DNA of 64,000 nt from the NCBI RefSeq assembly GCF_029784165.1, contig NC_073696.1:7254001-7318000 (forward strand), read 5' to 3'. This DNA is from Wyeomyia smithii. Lineage: Eukaryota; Arthropoda; Insecta; Diptera; Culicidae. Positions 20,659-31,589 of the stretch are shown one piece after another; positions within the stretch are counted from its first letter, which is position 1; each line of letters begins with the position of its first letter. The notes below the pieces were generated by a model. That model was not told the origin of the DNA, did no database searches, and worked only from the letters and a program-made list of their open reading frames with translations. Position numbers and translations under genes: made by a program.

Positions 20659-23600
20659 GTGACGCAACTGAACCTGAACCATTGCTTCGCGGCTCAGCAG
20701 CTGCTACACCAAGCAGCCACTGAGTCGTTGTCGGACATCGCCGTCATATCGGATCCCTACCGCATCCCTCCCGGAAACGGTAACTGGGTTGCGGATAAGT
20801 CCAGTTTGGCGGCCATATGTACGACGAGCAAGTTCCCGGTTCAGGAGGTTGTCTTAACCTCAGAAGAAGGGTACGTAGTTGCTAAGGTGAACGGAGTGTT
20901 CTACTGCAGTTGCTATGCTCCGCCACGTTGGTCTACCGAAAGGTTCACCCAGATGGTCGACCTCCTATCCATGGAGCTAACGGGCCTAACGCCGTTGGTG
21001 GTGGCGGGCGACTTCAACGCTTGGGCTGTTGAGTGGGGAAGTCGCTTCACGAACCAGAGGGGCCGGATCCTGTTGGGGGCTTTTGCAAAGCTCAACCTAG
21101 ATCTGGCCAACGTTGGGAACAAAAGTACATTTAGCAGAAATGGTGCGGAGTCGATCATCGACGTGACGTTCTCCAGCCCAGGACTGATCAAGAACTGGAG
21201 GGTAGACGATGGCTACACTAATAGCGACCACCAGGTGGTCTGTTATAGTGTAGACAACAACGAAAGGCGGCAAGCGACGGGTAGAGCCAACACTCCGACC
21301 GTTCGCGGGTGGAAGACATCGCACTTTGATGCCGAGGTATTCGAAGAGGCAATGAGAAGGGAGCACGAGATGGGCAGTTGGCTCTGCCCGACTGCTGACC
21401 AACTAGTTGCTATGCTATCGCAGGCGTGCGACGCCACCATGCCTAGGACTCGCCAACCTAGGAATGGAAAGCCACCGGTTTACTGGTGGACGGACGCGAT
21501 AGCCGACCTTCGCAGTGCGTGCCTCCGTGCAAGACGGAGGATGCAGCGTGCGCGAAACGAAGAAGAGAAGACAGAGCGTCGCGCAGCATTCAGTTCGGCA
21601 AGATCGATGCTAAAGAGTGCGATAAAGGCCAGCAAGAGGGCCTGCTTCGATAGGCTATGTGCGAGTGCCAATACAAATCCGTGGGGTGACGCCTACAGGA
21701 TCGTAATGGCCAAGACTAAAGGCGCGCTGGCGCCTGCAGAGCGATCACCAGCGATGCTGGAGCGTATCATCGAGGGACTCTTTCCACGCCACGAGCCAAG
21801 TCCTTGGCCTCCGGCGGTCGAGTCTCACGTCCGACGTTCCAGTATCTCAGACATAGACCAGAGATGGTCGGCCAACCTGCCGAGCATCCAATCCGTGAGC
21901 GACGACAGCCGTGTCGAGGCAGGGGAGGAGGCAAGGGTTACGAATGAGGAACTCATCGTGATCGCCAAATCCCTAAAGGTGAGCAAGGCACCGGGACCGG
22001 ATGGTATCCCTAACCTGGCGATCAGGCTGGCGATAAAAACGGCCCCCGGGCTGTTCAGGGCAGTCATGCAGAGGTGCCTGGATGACTGTCTCTTTCCGGA
22101 CAGGTGGAAGCGGCAGAGACTGGTCTTATTGCCGAAGGCTGGGAAACCGCCAGGGGACCCATCGGCATATAGGCCTATCTGCCTGCTGGACACCGCGGGT
22201 AAGGTGTTTGAGAGGATCATCCTCAACAGACTGGTGAGGTACACGGAGGGTGTACACGGTCTGGCAAGTAACCTGTTCGGCTTCCGGAAGGGCAAGTCCA
22301 CGCTGGACGCAATCTCTTCCGTCATCAAGACGGCGGAGGTAGCAATCCAGCGCAAAAGAAGAGGAATACGCTACTGCGCAATCGTCACGCTCGACGTGAA
22401 GAATGCGTTCAATAGTGCCAGTTGGGACTCTATAGCGCTCGCGCTCAGGAGCATCCATGTACCGGTGTCGCTGTACAAGATTCTGGAAAATTATTTCCAG
22501 AATCGAGTACTTGTTTACGACACGGAGGAGGGTCAGAAGTGCGTCCTAATTACCGCAGGAGTTCCGCAAGGCTCTATCCTGGGCCCGGTGTTGTGGAATG
22601 TCATGTATGACGGAGTGTTGAAACTCAAGTTCCCTGTAGGGGTTGTGATCGTCGGCTTTGCAGACGACATAACGCTGGAGGTTTACGGCGAGTCTATCGA
22701 GGAGGTTGAGTTGACGGCCGCACACTGTATAAGCAAGGTCGAGGACTGGATGCGCTCCAGGAAACTGGAGCTCGCGCATCATAAGACGGAGGTCACGGTT
22801 GTGAACAACCGTAAACCGGAGCAACAGGCGGTGGTCAGAGTCGGAGATTGCACCATCACCTCGAAGCGATCCCTGAAGCTCTTGGGGGTTATGGTGGACG
22901 ACAAGCTCACGTTTGGGAGTCACGTCGACTATGCCTGTAAGAGGGCCTCATCGGCTATTGCAGCACTATCTCGTATGATGTCCAATAGCTCAGCGGTTTA
23001 TGGCAGCAAGCGAAGACTTCTTGCCAGCGTGGTTTCGTCCATACTTAGGTACTAACAGTTACCGTGGTAAACTGGAAAGTACCTACAGGCTCATGTGCCT
23101 GAGAGTTGCGAGTGCGTATCGTACGGTGTCATACGATGCAATCTGTGTCTTGTCCGGCATGATGCCTATCAGCATCGCCATCAAGGAGGATAGAGAGTGT
23201 TTCGACCAACGTGACACAAGGGGCATACGAGGTACCAGAAGGTCATTCTCGATGCTCCGCTGGCAGCGGGAATGGTCAAACTCCACAGAGGGCAGATGGA
23301 CGCACCGACTCATACCGGAGATATCCGGCTGGGTCGGGAGACGACATGGTGAAGTGAACTTCCACCTGACACAAATCCTGTCAGGCCATGGTTGTTTCAG
23401 GCAATATCTGCACAGGTTCGGACACGCGGTGTCCCCCATGTGTCCCGAGTGCGTGGAGGAGGAGGAGACTGCTGACATGTCTTCTTCGTATGCCCCCGTT
23501 TCGTAAGAGCGAGGAGCAACATGATGGCTGTGAGCGGGCCTGGCACTACTCCGGACAATCTAGTCCGGAGGATGTGCGACGACCCGGACATCTGGAACGC

Positions 23601-23694
23601 GGTCTGTGCGGCCGCCTCTCAGATTGTTCTGGAGCTGCAACGTGTGTGGCGGGTCAACCACCAACACGCCAGTTACCAGTCTCCAGGTAGTTAG
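20659..23694 (+). pseudogene. R1-like ORF2: endonuclease and reverse transcriptase
   Basis: ORF2 starts as TQLNLNHCFAAQ immediately after ORF1. The AP-endonuclease has GDFNAWAVEWGS and a SDHQ block. RT motifs include YRPICLLDTAGKVFERIILN, LDVKNAFNSASWDS, GVPQGSILGPVLWN and the catalytic GFADDI near residue 667. Two breaks lie at the C-terminus: a small deletion/frameshift near 23049 after SSILRY, and a 1-nt loss near 23474 just before the C-terminal zinc motif (CPEC...H...C). After correction the frame ends at TAG 23692-23694. The protein nicks target DNA and primes reverse transcription there. Of the LINE ORF2 copies in the window this one is closest to intact. Confidence 0.88.
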
Positions 23695-23945
23695 CTAGGA
23701 GGTTATAAGAGTAAAGAGGGTGCATCACGCACAAAAGCCACTCCCCGACGTAATACTTAACCGTCGTTCCGGGAAGACCAGGGCTGGAGACTGGAGGGGT
23801 ATTACTGGGTCGGGACAGGGATCAGTAGGTGCCTGGGCGAGTGTAACTACCCCAGCATCTCTCCCCTAGTCTCATCCCCACATCCTGAGTTCTCTTCTCA
23901 GGTGTCTGTTTGCAGATTTCCCCGCCACCTTTAAAAAAAAAAAAA

Positions 23946-25290
23946 TACGACGGTGCAGGAGGTTTCCTTCCCGCAAAACCAGACAGACCTGGCTTTCTAG
24001 TACATCTCGGGAGTAGGATCGGATGGTTCTACAATATATCTTCCACCATGGGACTATTTAGACAACTACTTCGTCAAGGACAAAGAAAAACGGCTAGTTA
24101 TGGGGCCAATTTCACCAAATATGAACAACAATAAAAAAAACAACGTAGAGCATAGAAGGGTTACCAAAACCACCAGTCTCCGCAAAAAAACAGGGACGGA
24201 TGCAGCGAAAATTGGAGGTGGAAAGGCCAGCACACCGGATATAACGGTCGACCGTCCCTTGCTAGTCAAGACCGTCGAAAAGTGTATGCGCTGTCCGGAA
24301 AACTCGATGTCATAACCGGGTTCTTGGCGAACAGACGGAACATCACTGGTGACCTAAAACAGAGCCTCCTCCTGCTCCGGAACGCCATCGATGATGCCAG
24401 AAAAGAACACGAGTAACTCGTAGCTTGAGAGGAGGCGGCCAGGAAGGAGTTCAAAACTTGGGAAAACAAAGAAACGGTTGATTGGGCCACTCCCGCTGGA
24501 AAGCTCATCCTCATACTTAAGACGGAGGGGTGCGACGTTGCACAAGCCCTCGTTTTCACCCCGCACGGAAGTGGCCTTTGCGTCAATTCGCCTTTGAAAG
24601 GGTCTATTGGGGACCTAGGTGGCCACTTTCTGACTAACATCGGCAGACACGAACCTGGGCCTCAAGACTGGATACTTGGATACTGTTCTCTTGCCATACT
24701 CCTGCAACCGGACGTTTGCTTCAGGTGCTTTGAGGGAGGGCATACGTCCTGGGCCTGTAAGGAGCCAATTGTGCAGGCGTTGCGGTGAAAGCGAAAGACT
24801 ACGGGGAGCCTCCCAAGTGCCTGGCAGGAAATCAGGACCCAGCCGGTAATCCGGCTACTAAACCACAGGGGTAAGGGTGACACAACTGAACCAGAACCAC
24901 AGCTTCGCGGCCCAGCAACAATAATGAGATCGCGGATAAGTCCACTATTGCGGACGACAAACAGGTTCCCGAGTCAGAAGGTTGTGTAACCCTCGGACGG
25001 AGGATACGCGGTTGCCAAGCTGAACGAAGTGTTCTACTGAAGTTGCTACGCTCGGCACGTTGGTCCATTGAAAGGTTTGTTCAGGTGGTCGTCCTCGTAA
25101 CCATGAAGCTGACTGATCACGAACTGATAAGTAGACAATGGTTTCACCAATAGCGGCCACCAGTCGGTGCTCAATAGTGTAAATCACCTCGTAAGGCAGC
25201 AAACGACGGGTAGAGTCAACAATCCAATCATCTGCAGATGGAAACATCCAATTCGACGCCGAGGTAATAAAAAGAGAGCACGAAGGGTGA
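23946..25290 (+). mobile_element. R1-like LINE, copy 2, decayed and 3'-truncated
   Basis: The copy begins immediately after the A-run of copy 1 with a sequence homologous to the copy 1 5' UTR (GTGCAGGAGG; GAGTAGGATCGGATGGTT). It follows ORF1 (KKTGTDAAKIGGG; CFRCFEGGHTSWACK near 24718-24760) and the start of ORF2 (TQLNQNHSFAAQ), with many stops and internal deletions, and fades out near 25290 where copy 1 reads REHEMG. The intact first knuckle CFRCFEGGH here shows what copy 1 has lost. Confidence 0.75.
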
Positions 25291-25413
25291 AGAGTCTTTG
25301 CTTCCCACTGTTTGACATGCGGTTGCCAGTGTTTGGATTATTGCTCGATTGCAGTTTTATCCTCCTGCAGTTTGCATTTTGTGTGGTACGATCAGTTTGC
25401 TCCAAGTTACGTC

Positions 25414-26621
25414 TCATTTCGTTAACTCCACTTGGTCCTGGGATTTGGCTTTGAACGTTGATATTCGTCCCAGCATCTCCATATCCATATCCTTGTGGGT
25501 TTTTACGATAATGGGACCGCCCGTGAGCTCTGATCCCCCACTAGATAAGTTGTTTTGCACATTTAGTTCAGTTGTGTCCACCTGAACTTTTTTCTTGAGC
25601 TTTTGCCTCAGTTGGGCAGATCCAAATTTATAATCTAGCACAAATTTGGATTTTTTGATGGAGTTTATAGAAACCCCATCGACCGTGAACACAAGGTCTA
25701 CGTGCTGGTTTATAGCGTTACGTTGGAGTATTCTCCACGCATCTACTACCAGCCCATCGTTTTGGCTCTCAAGTAGCGCAAGAATCCTGTCCGTAGTGTC
25801 TGCTACACTTAGTGGAAAGAACCCGATCAAGATTTCTGGGCGAGGGATGTCCTTCTCATCGACTGCAAAAAGTTTTGCCCCCGACCAGGGTTTTATGGAT
25901 GACACGACGGACTTTAGCCACCCTGCTGTTTTCTGGTTTTTGCAAAGGATAACCAAGTAACCCGATTTGAACGCACAATGTCCAAACTTGGGTTTTAGAG
26001 CCTCTTTCCTTTGCTCTGTCACTTTCGAAATTACCGCATTCTGGGTGTTGTTTATCTGTTGGGTGGTAAGTTCTATATTTGGATATCCGACTGGGAGGAA
26101 GGGTGTACTCCTTGAGCCCTAATCGCCTCGATACGCTGCTAAACGGATCTAGTAGCCGTGGATCGTGCATTCCCAGTCTGACGTGGCAGTTTTGAAGGTC
26201 GCGGATTTCCACTGCTGTTCGATCCATTCAGGTCCGAGTTCCTAAACCGTTTGGAGAGGTCTGTTGCTCTGTGTGGGATTTGAGCCAACTGGTGTGCTTC
26301 CTGTCGGCTATACCCACTCTTTCTCAATTATTGAAGCGTTTGATTAGGTTTTGGGTTGCTCCGTTCCGGTCGGCGGGAGCTGATTTGATGGTGGCGTTGA
26401 TAAGAGGGTTACGTTGATACCATCTTCATATTCGTCATCGTCAGCGTATTCATCCTCCATAGCCACACCAGTTTTTTCGGAGTGTTTAGAATGGACAATG
26501 AACAAGAGGGCGCATCTTCGACCGATTTACTTTGTAGTTGAAGATCTTCATCGTTCCTTTCCCTGTCGATTTCCATCTCTAATCCACTCATGTTTTTCCT
26601 AAAAAAGGCTTCGCAGCACAA
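25414..26621 (-). pseudogene. TE-associated ORF resembling DUF4780 proteins, frameshifted
   Basis: The minus frame 25414-26022 gives 202 residues with KPKFGHCAFKSGYLVILCKN, DEKDIPRPEILIGFFP, ALLESQNDGLVVDAWRILQR and FVLDYKFG, which resembles the DUF4780 domain of insect repeat-associated proteins. Upstream pieces in other frames give an acidic, serine-rich N-terminus (MSGLEMEIDRERNDED near 26590). At least two frameshifts separate them. It may be ORF1 of a LINE whose ORF2 was replaced by the neighbouring R1 copy. Function unknown. Confidence 0.5.
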
Positions 26622-26639
26622 TGTTGCTTATACTATAGT

Positions 26640-27250
26640 TGCACTGCGTATAACGCGAAACTAATTGGGCTGTGAATTATATTATACACTTAGTGCTTTC
26701 CTGGCCGTATTCACTAAACTTCTACAAAAGACGAATATCTGGGTATTACTCTGAACAAAGAGCTGAATTGGACCATAAAAGCTACAACTGCACAGGACAC
26801 TTCAGAAAGATCTGGGGATTGAAACCTCTTTTTGACCAAAAATCACCAAGGCCAAGTGATAAGTCATTCAAAACTCTATGAAGTTTGAAGACTGGCCTGT
26901 TTCTCCGTTACCTGCACCATGAGCGCTATACCTAGAAGCTATGCTCTGTCTATTGCAACTACAGATGGTACAAAAATGAGTTTCAATACTGAATCCGTGG
27001 TTTACACGACCGGTATTACGAGAACTATCTCGTCATACACAATGGCTGCTGTTCTGTGGTAACGAGGGTCATGAAAACGCTGGTTACCTAGCAAAACAAG
27101 GATCAGCCCAGCAATTCATTGGATTTGAGCCATTTCTGGGATCCTCCGAAATCGCTATCAAATATAAACTTGAAACATGTAAATTGCTAAAAATAGTTAA
27201 TCAATGGGCACGACTGTGTAACCGATGGACACACATGGTTGTAGACAAGC
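26640..27250 (+). pseudogene. LINE remnant: RT thumb and RNase H
   Basis: Plus-strand pieces read YLGITLNKELNWT (about 26730-26770), a FRKIWGLKP block, then VPCHTGNEGHENAGYLAKQG and GFEPFLGSSEIAIK (about 27035-27160), the end of an RNase H domain. It shares the YLA-QGSAQQ block with 17640-17680. Interrupted by stops. Confidence 0.55.
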
Positions 27251-27259
27251 GCTGCAGTC

Positions 27260-30010
27260 TATCTCTCCAAACCATGCTATAACCATGAGGCTTCTCATTC
27301 TCTATCGTAGTGAACTACGCATCTACACGGGAGTTATGTGTCTCAAAAAAATGATCCAGTAGAAGGGGTGTTTTTTTTCTGGAATGTTTGTCGTTATAAA
27401 ATATGAGAATGGTGGAATAATATTAAACTAGAGGCTTTCGTAGAAATGTTAATTCGGGAATGCTAGTACTGCGCAAAATAGTTTGGCTTAAACAAAAATG
27501 TTCCACCGAGCAAAACATCTTGAGAAATAAGAGAAAAAAAAACTATTTTATTCCGGTTGGAAGAGCACGATTAGGTTGCCATCTTTAGCATAATCTTAGT
27601 TCTAATCCCAACCGTCACATAGGACAAAGATACCCGAACGCTTTTCCTTAACCACATGCCCAGGCCGAGCTACTTAGCTTTCGAATCATGCGGTAAATTT
27701 CCTCCCGGTTGGCAACGACGAGGTGGGCTCATTTTCCAACCGGGTGAGCACGAATTGCGCTTCCCCCGCGGATTATTCTCGGTCATTCGCTCCACTTTTC
27801 ACTCTGCCACTTTTACTGAATGGCGATTTCCCCTTTACTGTTTTTTTTTGCTCTCTATCGCTCTCGCCATTGTCGACTGCATCACTGCATGGGGGAATTC
27901 AGTTTCGTTAGGATTCACCATAAAATGGTGCTCCAGGCCATTCGACGTTCGGGCGATTCTGTCCACCAGCGGCGACTGCAACCGAAGCAACGGTTATTGG
28001 TTATATCGGCCACCACAGCAGCAAGCTTTTACAGGTACAATGATATACCAACCCTGGTCCTGGTTACGGAACCGGCAGTGCAAAGAGAGCGAACCGACAG
28101 TTTATTGCCTTCCACTGCTGGCCTGCTAGTAACCACCGAACGAGCGAACGAACGAACGACCGAACGTACAGGAAAGAGGTCAGCGCGCTCCGAACGAATA
28201 CGCAACGATAGCCCATCCGGTGATTTTCAGCATACGGTTGCAAAAAGTGGATAACCGGCTCCCGGAACGACCGAGGTTCACGTTGTTCGCGAAATTTGGC
28301 TAGTTTTCGACCTGGGTAGAGTAGCAGGGCAGTGCGGGTGATAACCTATAATGGTTGGTTGTACAAATCGACGTTGAAAGGTAAGAGGCTATCCGGTTGA
28401 AAAATTATACGTCCGAGAGGGTCCAATTATATGGATGGCTTTTTAGCACCTCCGTGTGAGCGGTTTTTTTTGTGTCTGGCGTGGATTTCGCGTTCGAGGA
28501 CTGCAGGTGTTTTTTTTTGGGAAATGCTGGTGGTGGAGATGTCTCTTTCGATTAAAGGTGCTCAGTTTTTATGATGAAGAGAATGTTGAAATAAAAGTAC
28601 TTTAATATGATTTCAACGTATCAGTTTATTAACACTCTGAAGATTATTTGAAATTTTTATCTTGCATGCCTCAAATATCACGTTACTTACACCTGTAAAA
28701 ATGCAGCGGAGCAAACGGCTTCTCGAGTGACGCCATTGCATCGTCACGTTAGTAAATTAGCATGCCGAAGTAAAGAGAAAAAAAAACAATAGCGTAATCG
28801 TCTGCACAACACATTAATGCTAATGAATGGCAAATCACACGCGCGCTGATCCTGCGAAGCGGAAAACGTGACACGTGTCAACCGGTGTGCAACGCGTCAC
28901 CTCCATCTGTGTTATGCATCCGCGGCACGCTCGTAAAGTTCTGATGACTGCGTCGCAGCTTGACAAAGATACCGTGTCACACCCTCCGTTGTCCCCGTTC
29001 CGGATGCTAACGCTCTCTCAACGTGCCTCCGGGAAAAAGAATGAATTAATTTAAATTATTTCCACGCGTGCTAATGATAATCATAAAACAAATAATCGCG
29101 CTGCCCCCCCCCCCCCCCCACGGTGCCACTTTCTCTCGTGATTACTAGGAGTGGGAGTCAAGATACGTAAAGTATGGCTACAAAAAGCGCCAGATTATTA
29201 TTCCACCCTATGCGCGCCTCCATCCGGTCGTGAAGTAGGATATTGCTGGAGCAAGCCGACACCACCACCCAACCCAACAGTGAAAGCCTCGCTAGCTGGT
29301 TGGTTGGATAAACGCCAGACCCGTGGGGAAGAGGAGGTAAATCCGTATTTGATTAAGCCGCGTGTAAATATGGAAAATCTGTTTTCCACTTCCATCCATT
29401 CACGCCTAGGCCAAATGCATGCGATGTTCGGCTTACGGTTGAACTCGCTGTTGGCCTATAAGAATTATTCAAAAATGGATGGGGAATTTGAAAGCGACTG
29501 AGGCTGAGCTGTTGAACATACTTTTTTTCTCATTCAGTCTATCGCACAAAATAAATGCATTTTATGAATGCATTTTATGAATAAAAACCGCTTGCTTTTT
29601 TGGGATGTTAGATCAAATACAATTTGGTGGGTGATTGTCATTGGTCTTCAGAACCCGTGAGATTTTTGATTGTCACTAAAAGGGTGATATTTGAAGCAAA
29701 CTATTGCGTACCATGAGGTTGCAATAATTTTGTCGTTAATTTCAAAGTAATACCCAATAAACTTTGCGTAATTCCGGATCAACATAAGCAACCGATTTCG
29801 GAAAGTTTTTAACATTCGATGTTCATATGAAAACAATTTGATAAGTTTTATTCTACATTAAATTTCAACTTAACTATTTAATACTCGTTTGATTATATCA
29901 CACTAGTAACTGAAAGTTGAAAAGTTATTATTATTGGTTCTAACGGTCTCTTCCATCGTTTTGAATATGGAGTTGTTAACAGCAACTGATGATTCACTAC
30001 TTCGAGTCCA
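27260..30010. other. low-repeat region, possible 5' region of a host gene
   Basis: No transposon signature was recognised. From 27650 to 29500 the sequence is CpG-richer than the surroundings. A 157-codon frame (27656-28129) overlaps others on the same strand and lacks any domain. A consensus-like splice donor AAAG/GTAAGA lies at 28377/28386. A C-run of 14 or more bases is at about 29104-29119. Confidence 0.3.
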
Positions 30011-30029
30011 TTACAAGTCACAATATAAG

Positions 30030-30345
30030 ATTTCATGAAAGAAAAGACCAAGATGAAGAACTGGAGGAATTGCTTGATGAGGATCTATGCCAAACGCAGC
30101 AACAATTTGCTTCGGTAATATGAGCCAGCCATTCCGATAGCTCGTTTTGAGAATGATTCAAAAGCAGAGAACTTCAGTTTCTTATAATTTGTATCCGAAA
30201 GATAATGAGCGTGTTTTTCGCCTGTGAATTACTGCTCTAGCGGTGAAAAAGGAAGGGTTTACTTCATTGCATCGTGACGGGCGACGAAAAATGGATTTAT
30301 TACAGCAACTCAAAGAAAAGAAAGCCATAGAGACTGCGAAAGTTT
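30030..30345 (+). pseudogene. mariner transposase remnant
   Basis: Frame-shifted plus-strand pieces read LLDEDLCQTQQQF (about 30075-30110), ACELLL and CIVTGDEKWIYY (about 30270-30305). The last is the first catalytic aspartate block of mariner transposases. Helix-turn-helix start and the other two catalytic residues are absent here. Confidence 0.65.
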
Positions 30346-30369
30346 GTATTCGGTGAGATTATGTAATAG

Positions 30370-30500
30370 GTTTCGGTGAGGCAGTCTCTTGAAACTGGAT
30401 ACTGTTGATGTGCTGCAAGGAAGTAGTTTGGGCCCTCCCTATTTTTGCTTTGTACCAACGATGATGCAGCTAGCTTTTAAACTGATAAAGGCGATTCATC
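30370..30500 (+). pseudogene. short RT fragment of a Jockey-like LINE
   Basis: A short frame reads VDVLQGSSLGPPYFCF, matching the (G)VPQGS-LGP block of RT. It directly follows the mariner remnant. Confidence 0.4.
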
Positions 30501-31588
30501 TATTCAAGGTCCTGTGTTACTGGATCTTGTAATCCTTGATATATATTGTAAGCAACACGCGCTATCATTCAACACAGACTGAAGCTATCGGGCTTAAGTT
30601 TAGGCTTTGAAAACCCGACACATAAACATCTTTACTACAAGCGGAAGATCTAACCGATTTTTTTACCTTTTGATCCGTTTTATCGGATCTTTTGGCATCA
30701 ACTTGAAGGTTGTTCATGGATCCAGAAAATAATACCAAATTGTTCTTTTTAAAACAATAACCACGAAAAATAGTGATCAAAGCTGTTTTAACATTTTTGA
30801 GACCCAGGTTTGATATTTTTGTTGAATTTTAGCTTACTTTACTTAAATTTTAAAGAAATCAAACTATTTAAAAAAATCAATTAAAAATATATTTCGATAG
30901 ATAGATTTCAAAGAAAAGAGCATCACCACCCCGGGGGTTCGGGTGTATAGGGCAATGATGGTAAAACCCATGTGGACCAGCGAGGAATGAATTCTACACG
31001 ACCGGAAAACGCTGGATCGGATCAGTCTACGGACAACGAGAAAGTCGCTGGAGTAATGGTGTCAAAGTATCACCCAGTTCTTTCTCAATGTAGGAGAATC
31101 AGGAGTGTTGTCTCACCACGGAATGCTCGGAGGAATTTTAGTACGTAACTCCGAGACTTAGTGGTCCCGCAGTCAAGGTGAGGAACAGCAAGACGAGTGA
31201 AGCAGCAGTATGAGTACGACAAGGAAGAAGAACTGGCGGAACTGACTTGCGAGATGTTGGATGCTAAGTGTTAAAGAAACCTCTAATAAATTACTAGAAT
31301 TAAACATCTTTTTAAGATACTTTAGTTTCATTAGGTAGGGATAGATGCAGCGCCTCAAGATCAACAGTCTTTCGTTTTCCGTTCTATTCACTACAAAAGT
31401 TCTGGATTACAGTTTCACTAAGATTGAGTAGGAGATCAGACACAAACATCCAGCCTTAGAAACTCAATTGAGAAGTACTCCAGCCGGATCGGATACTAGT
31501 GGAAGTATCGAATATTCAAACAGAGACGTGCATTTTTCTATCTTCCTTGAAAATTCAGTTATGGGCAAGCAAAGAACTTTATTTTGTC
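30501..31588. other. unassigned
   Basis: AT-rich to 30920, then more balanced. No domain or repeat recognised; frames are short. Confidence 0.3.
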
Positions 31589-31589
31589 A

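Larger units (their letters stand above)
19280..23945 (+). mobile_element. R1-like non-LTR retrotransposon, copy 1
   Basis: A nearly complete element on the plus strand: GC-rich 5' UTR (start approximate), ORF1, ORF2 with endonuclease and RT but no RNase H, a 3' UTR of about 240 bp and an A-run at 23933-23945. Codon-rich GC contrasts with the AT-rich flanks. The clade call rests on ORF1 with three C-terminal knuckles, ORF2 beginning right after ORF1, and the C-terminal CPEC...H...C motif. A second copy starts directly after the A-run. Confidence 0.8.

Noticed and set aside
25646..25960. 104-codon plus frame
   Set aside because: Antisense shadow of the DUF4780-like frame.
27656..28129. 157-codon frame in CpG-rich DNA
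   Set aside because: Overlaps two other plus frames; no domain, biased composition; not evidence of a gene.
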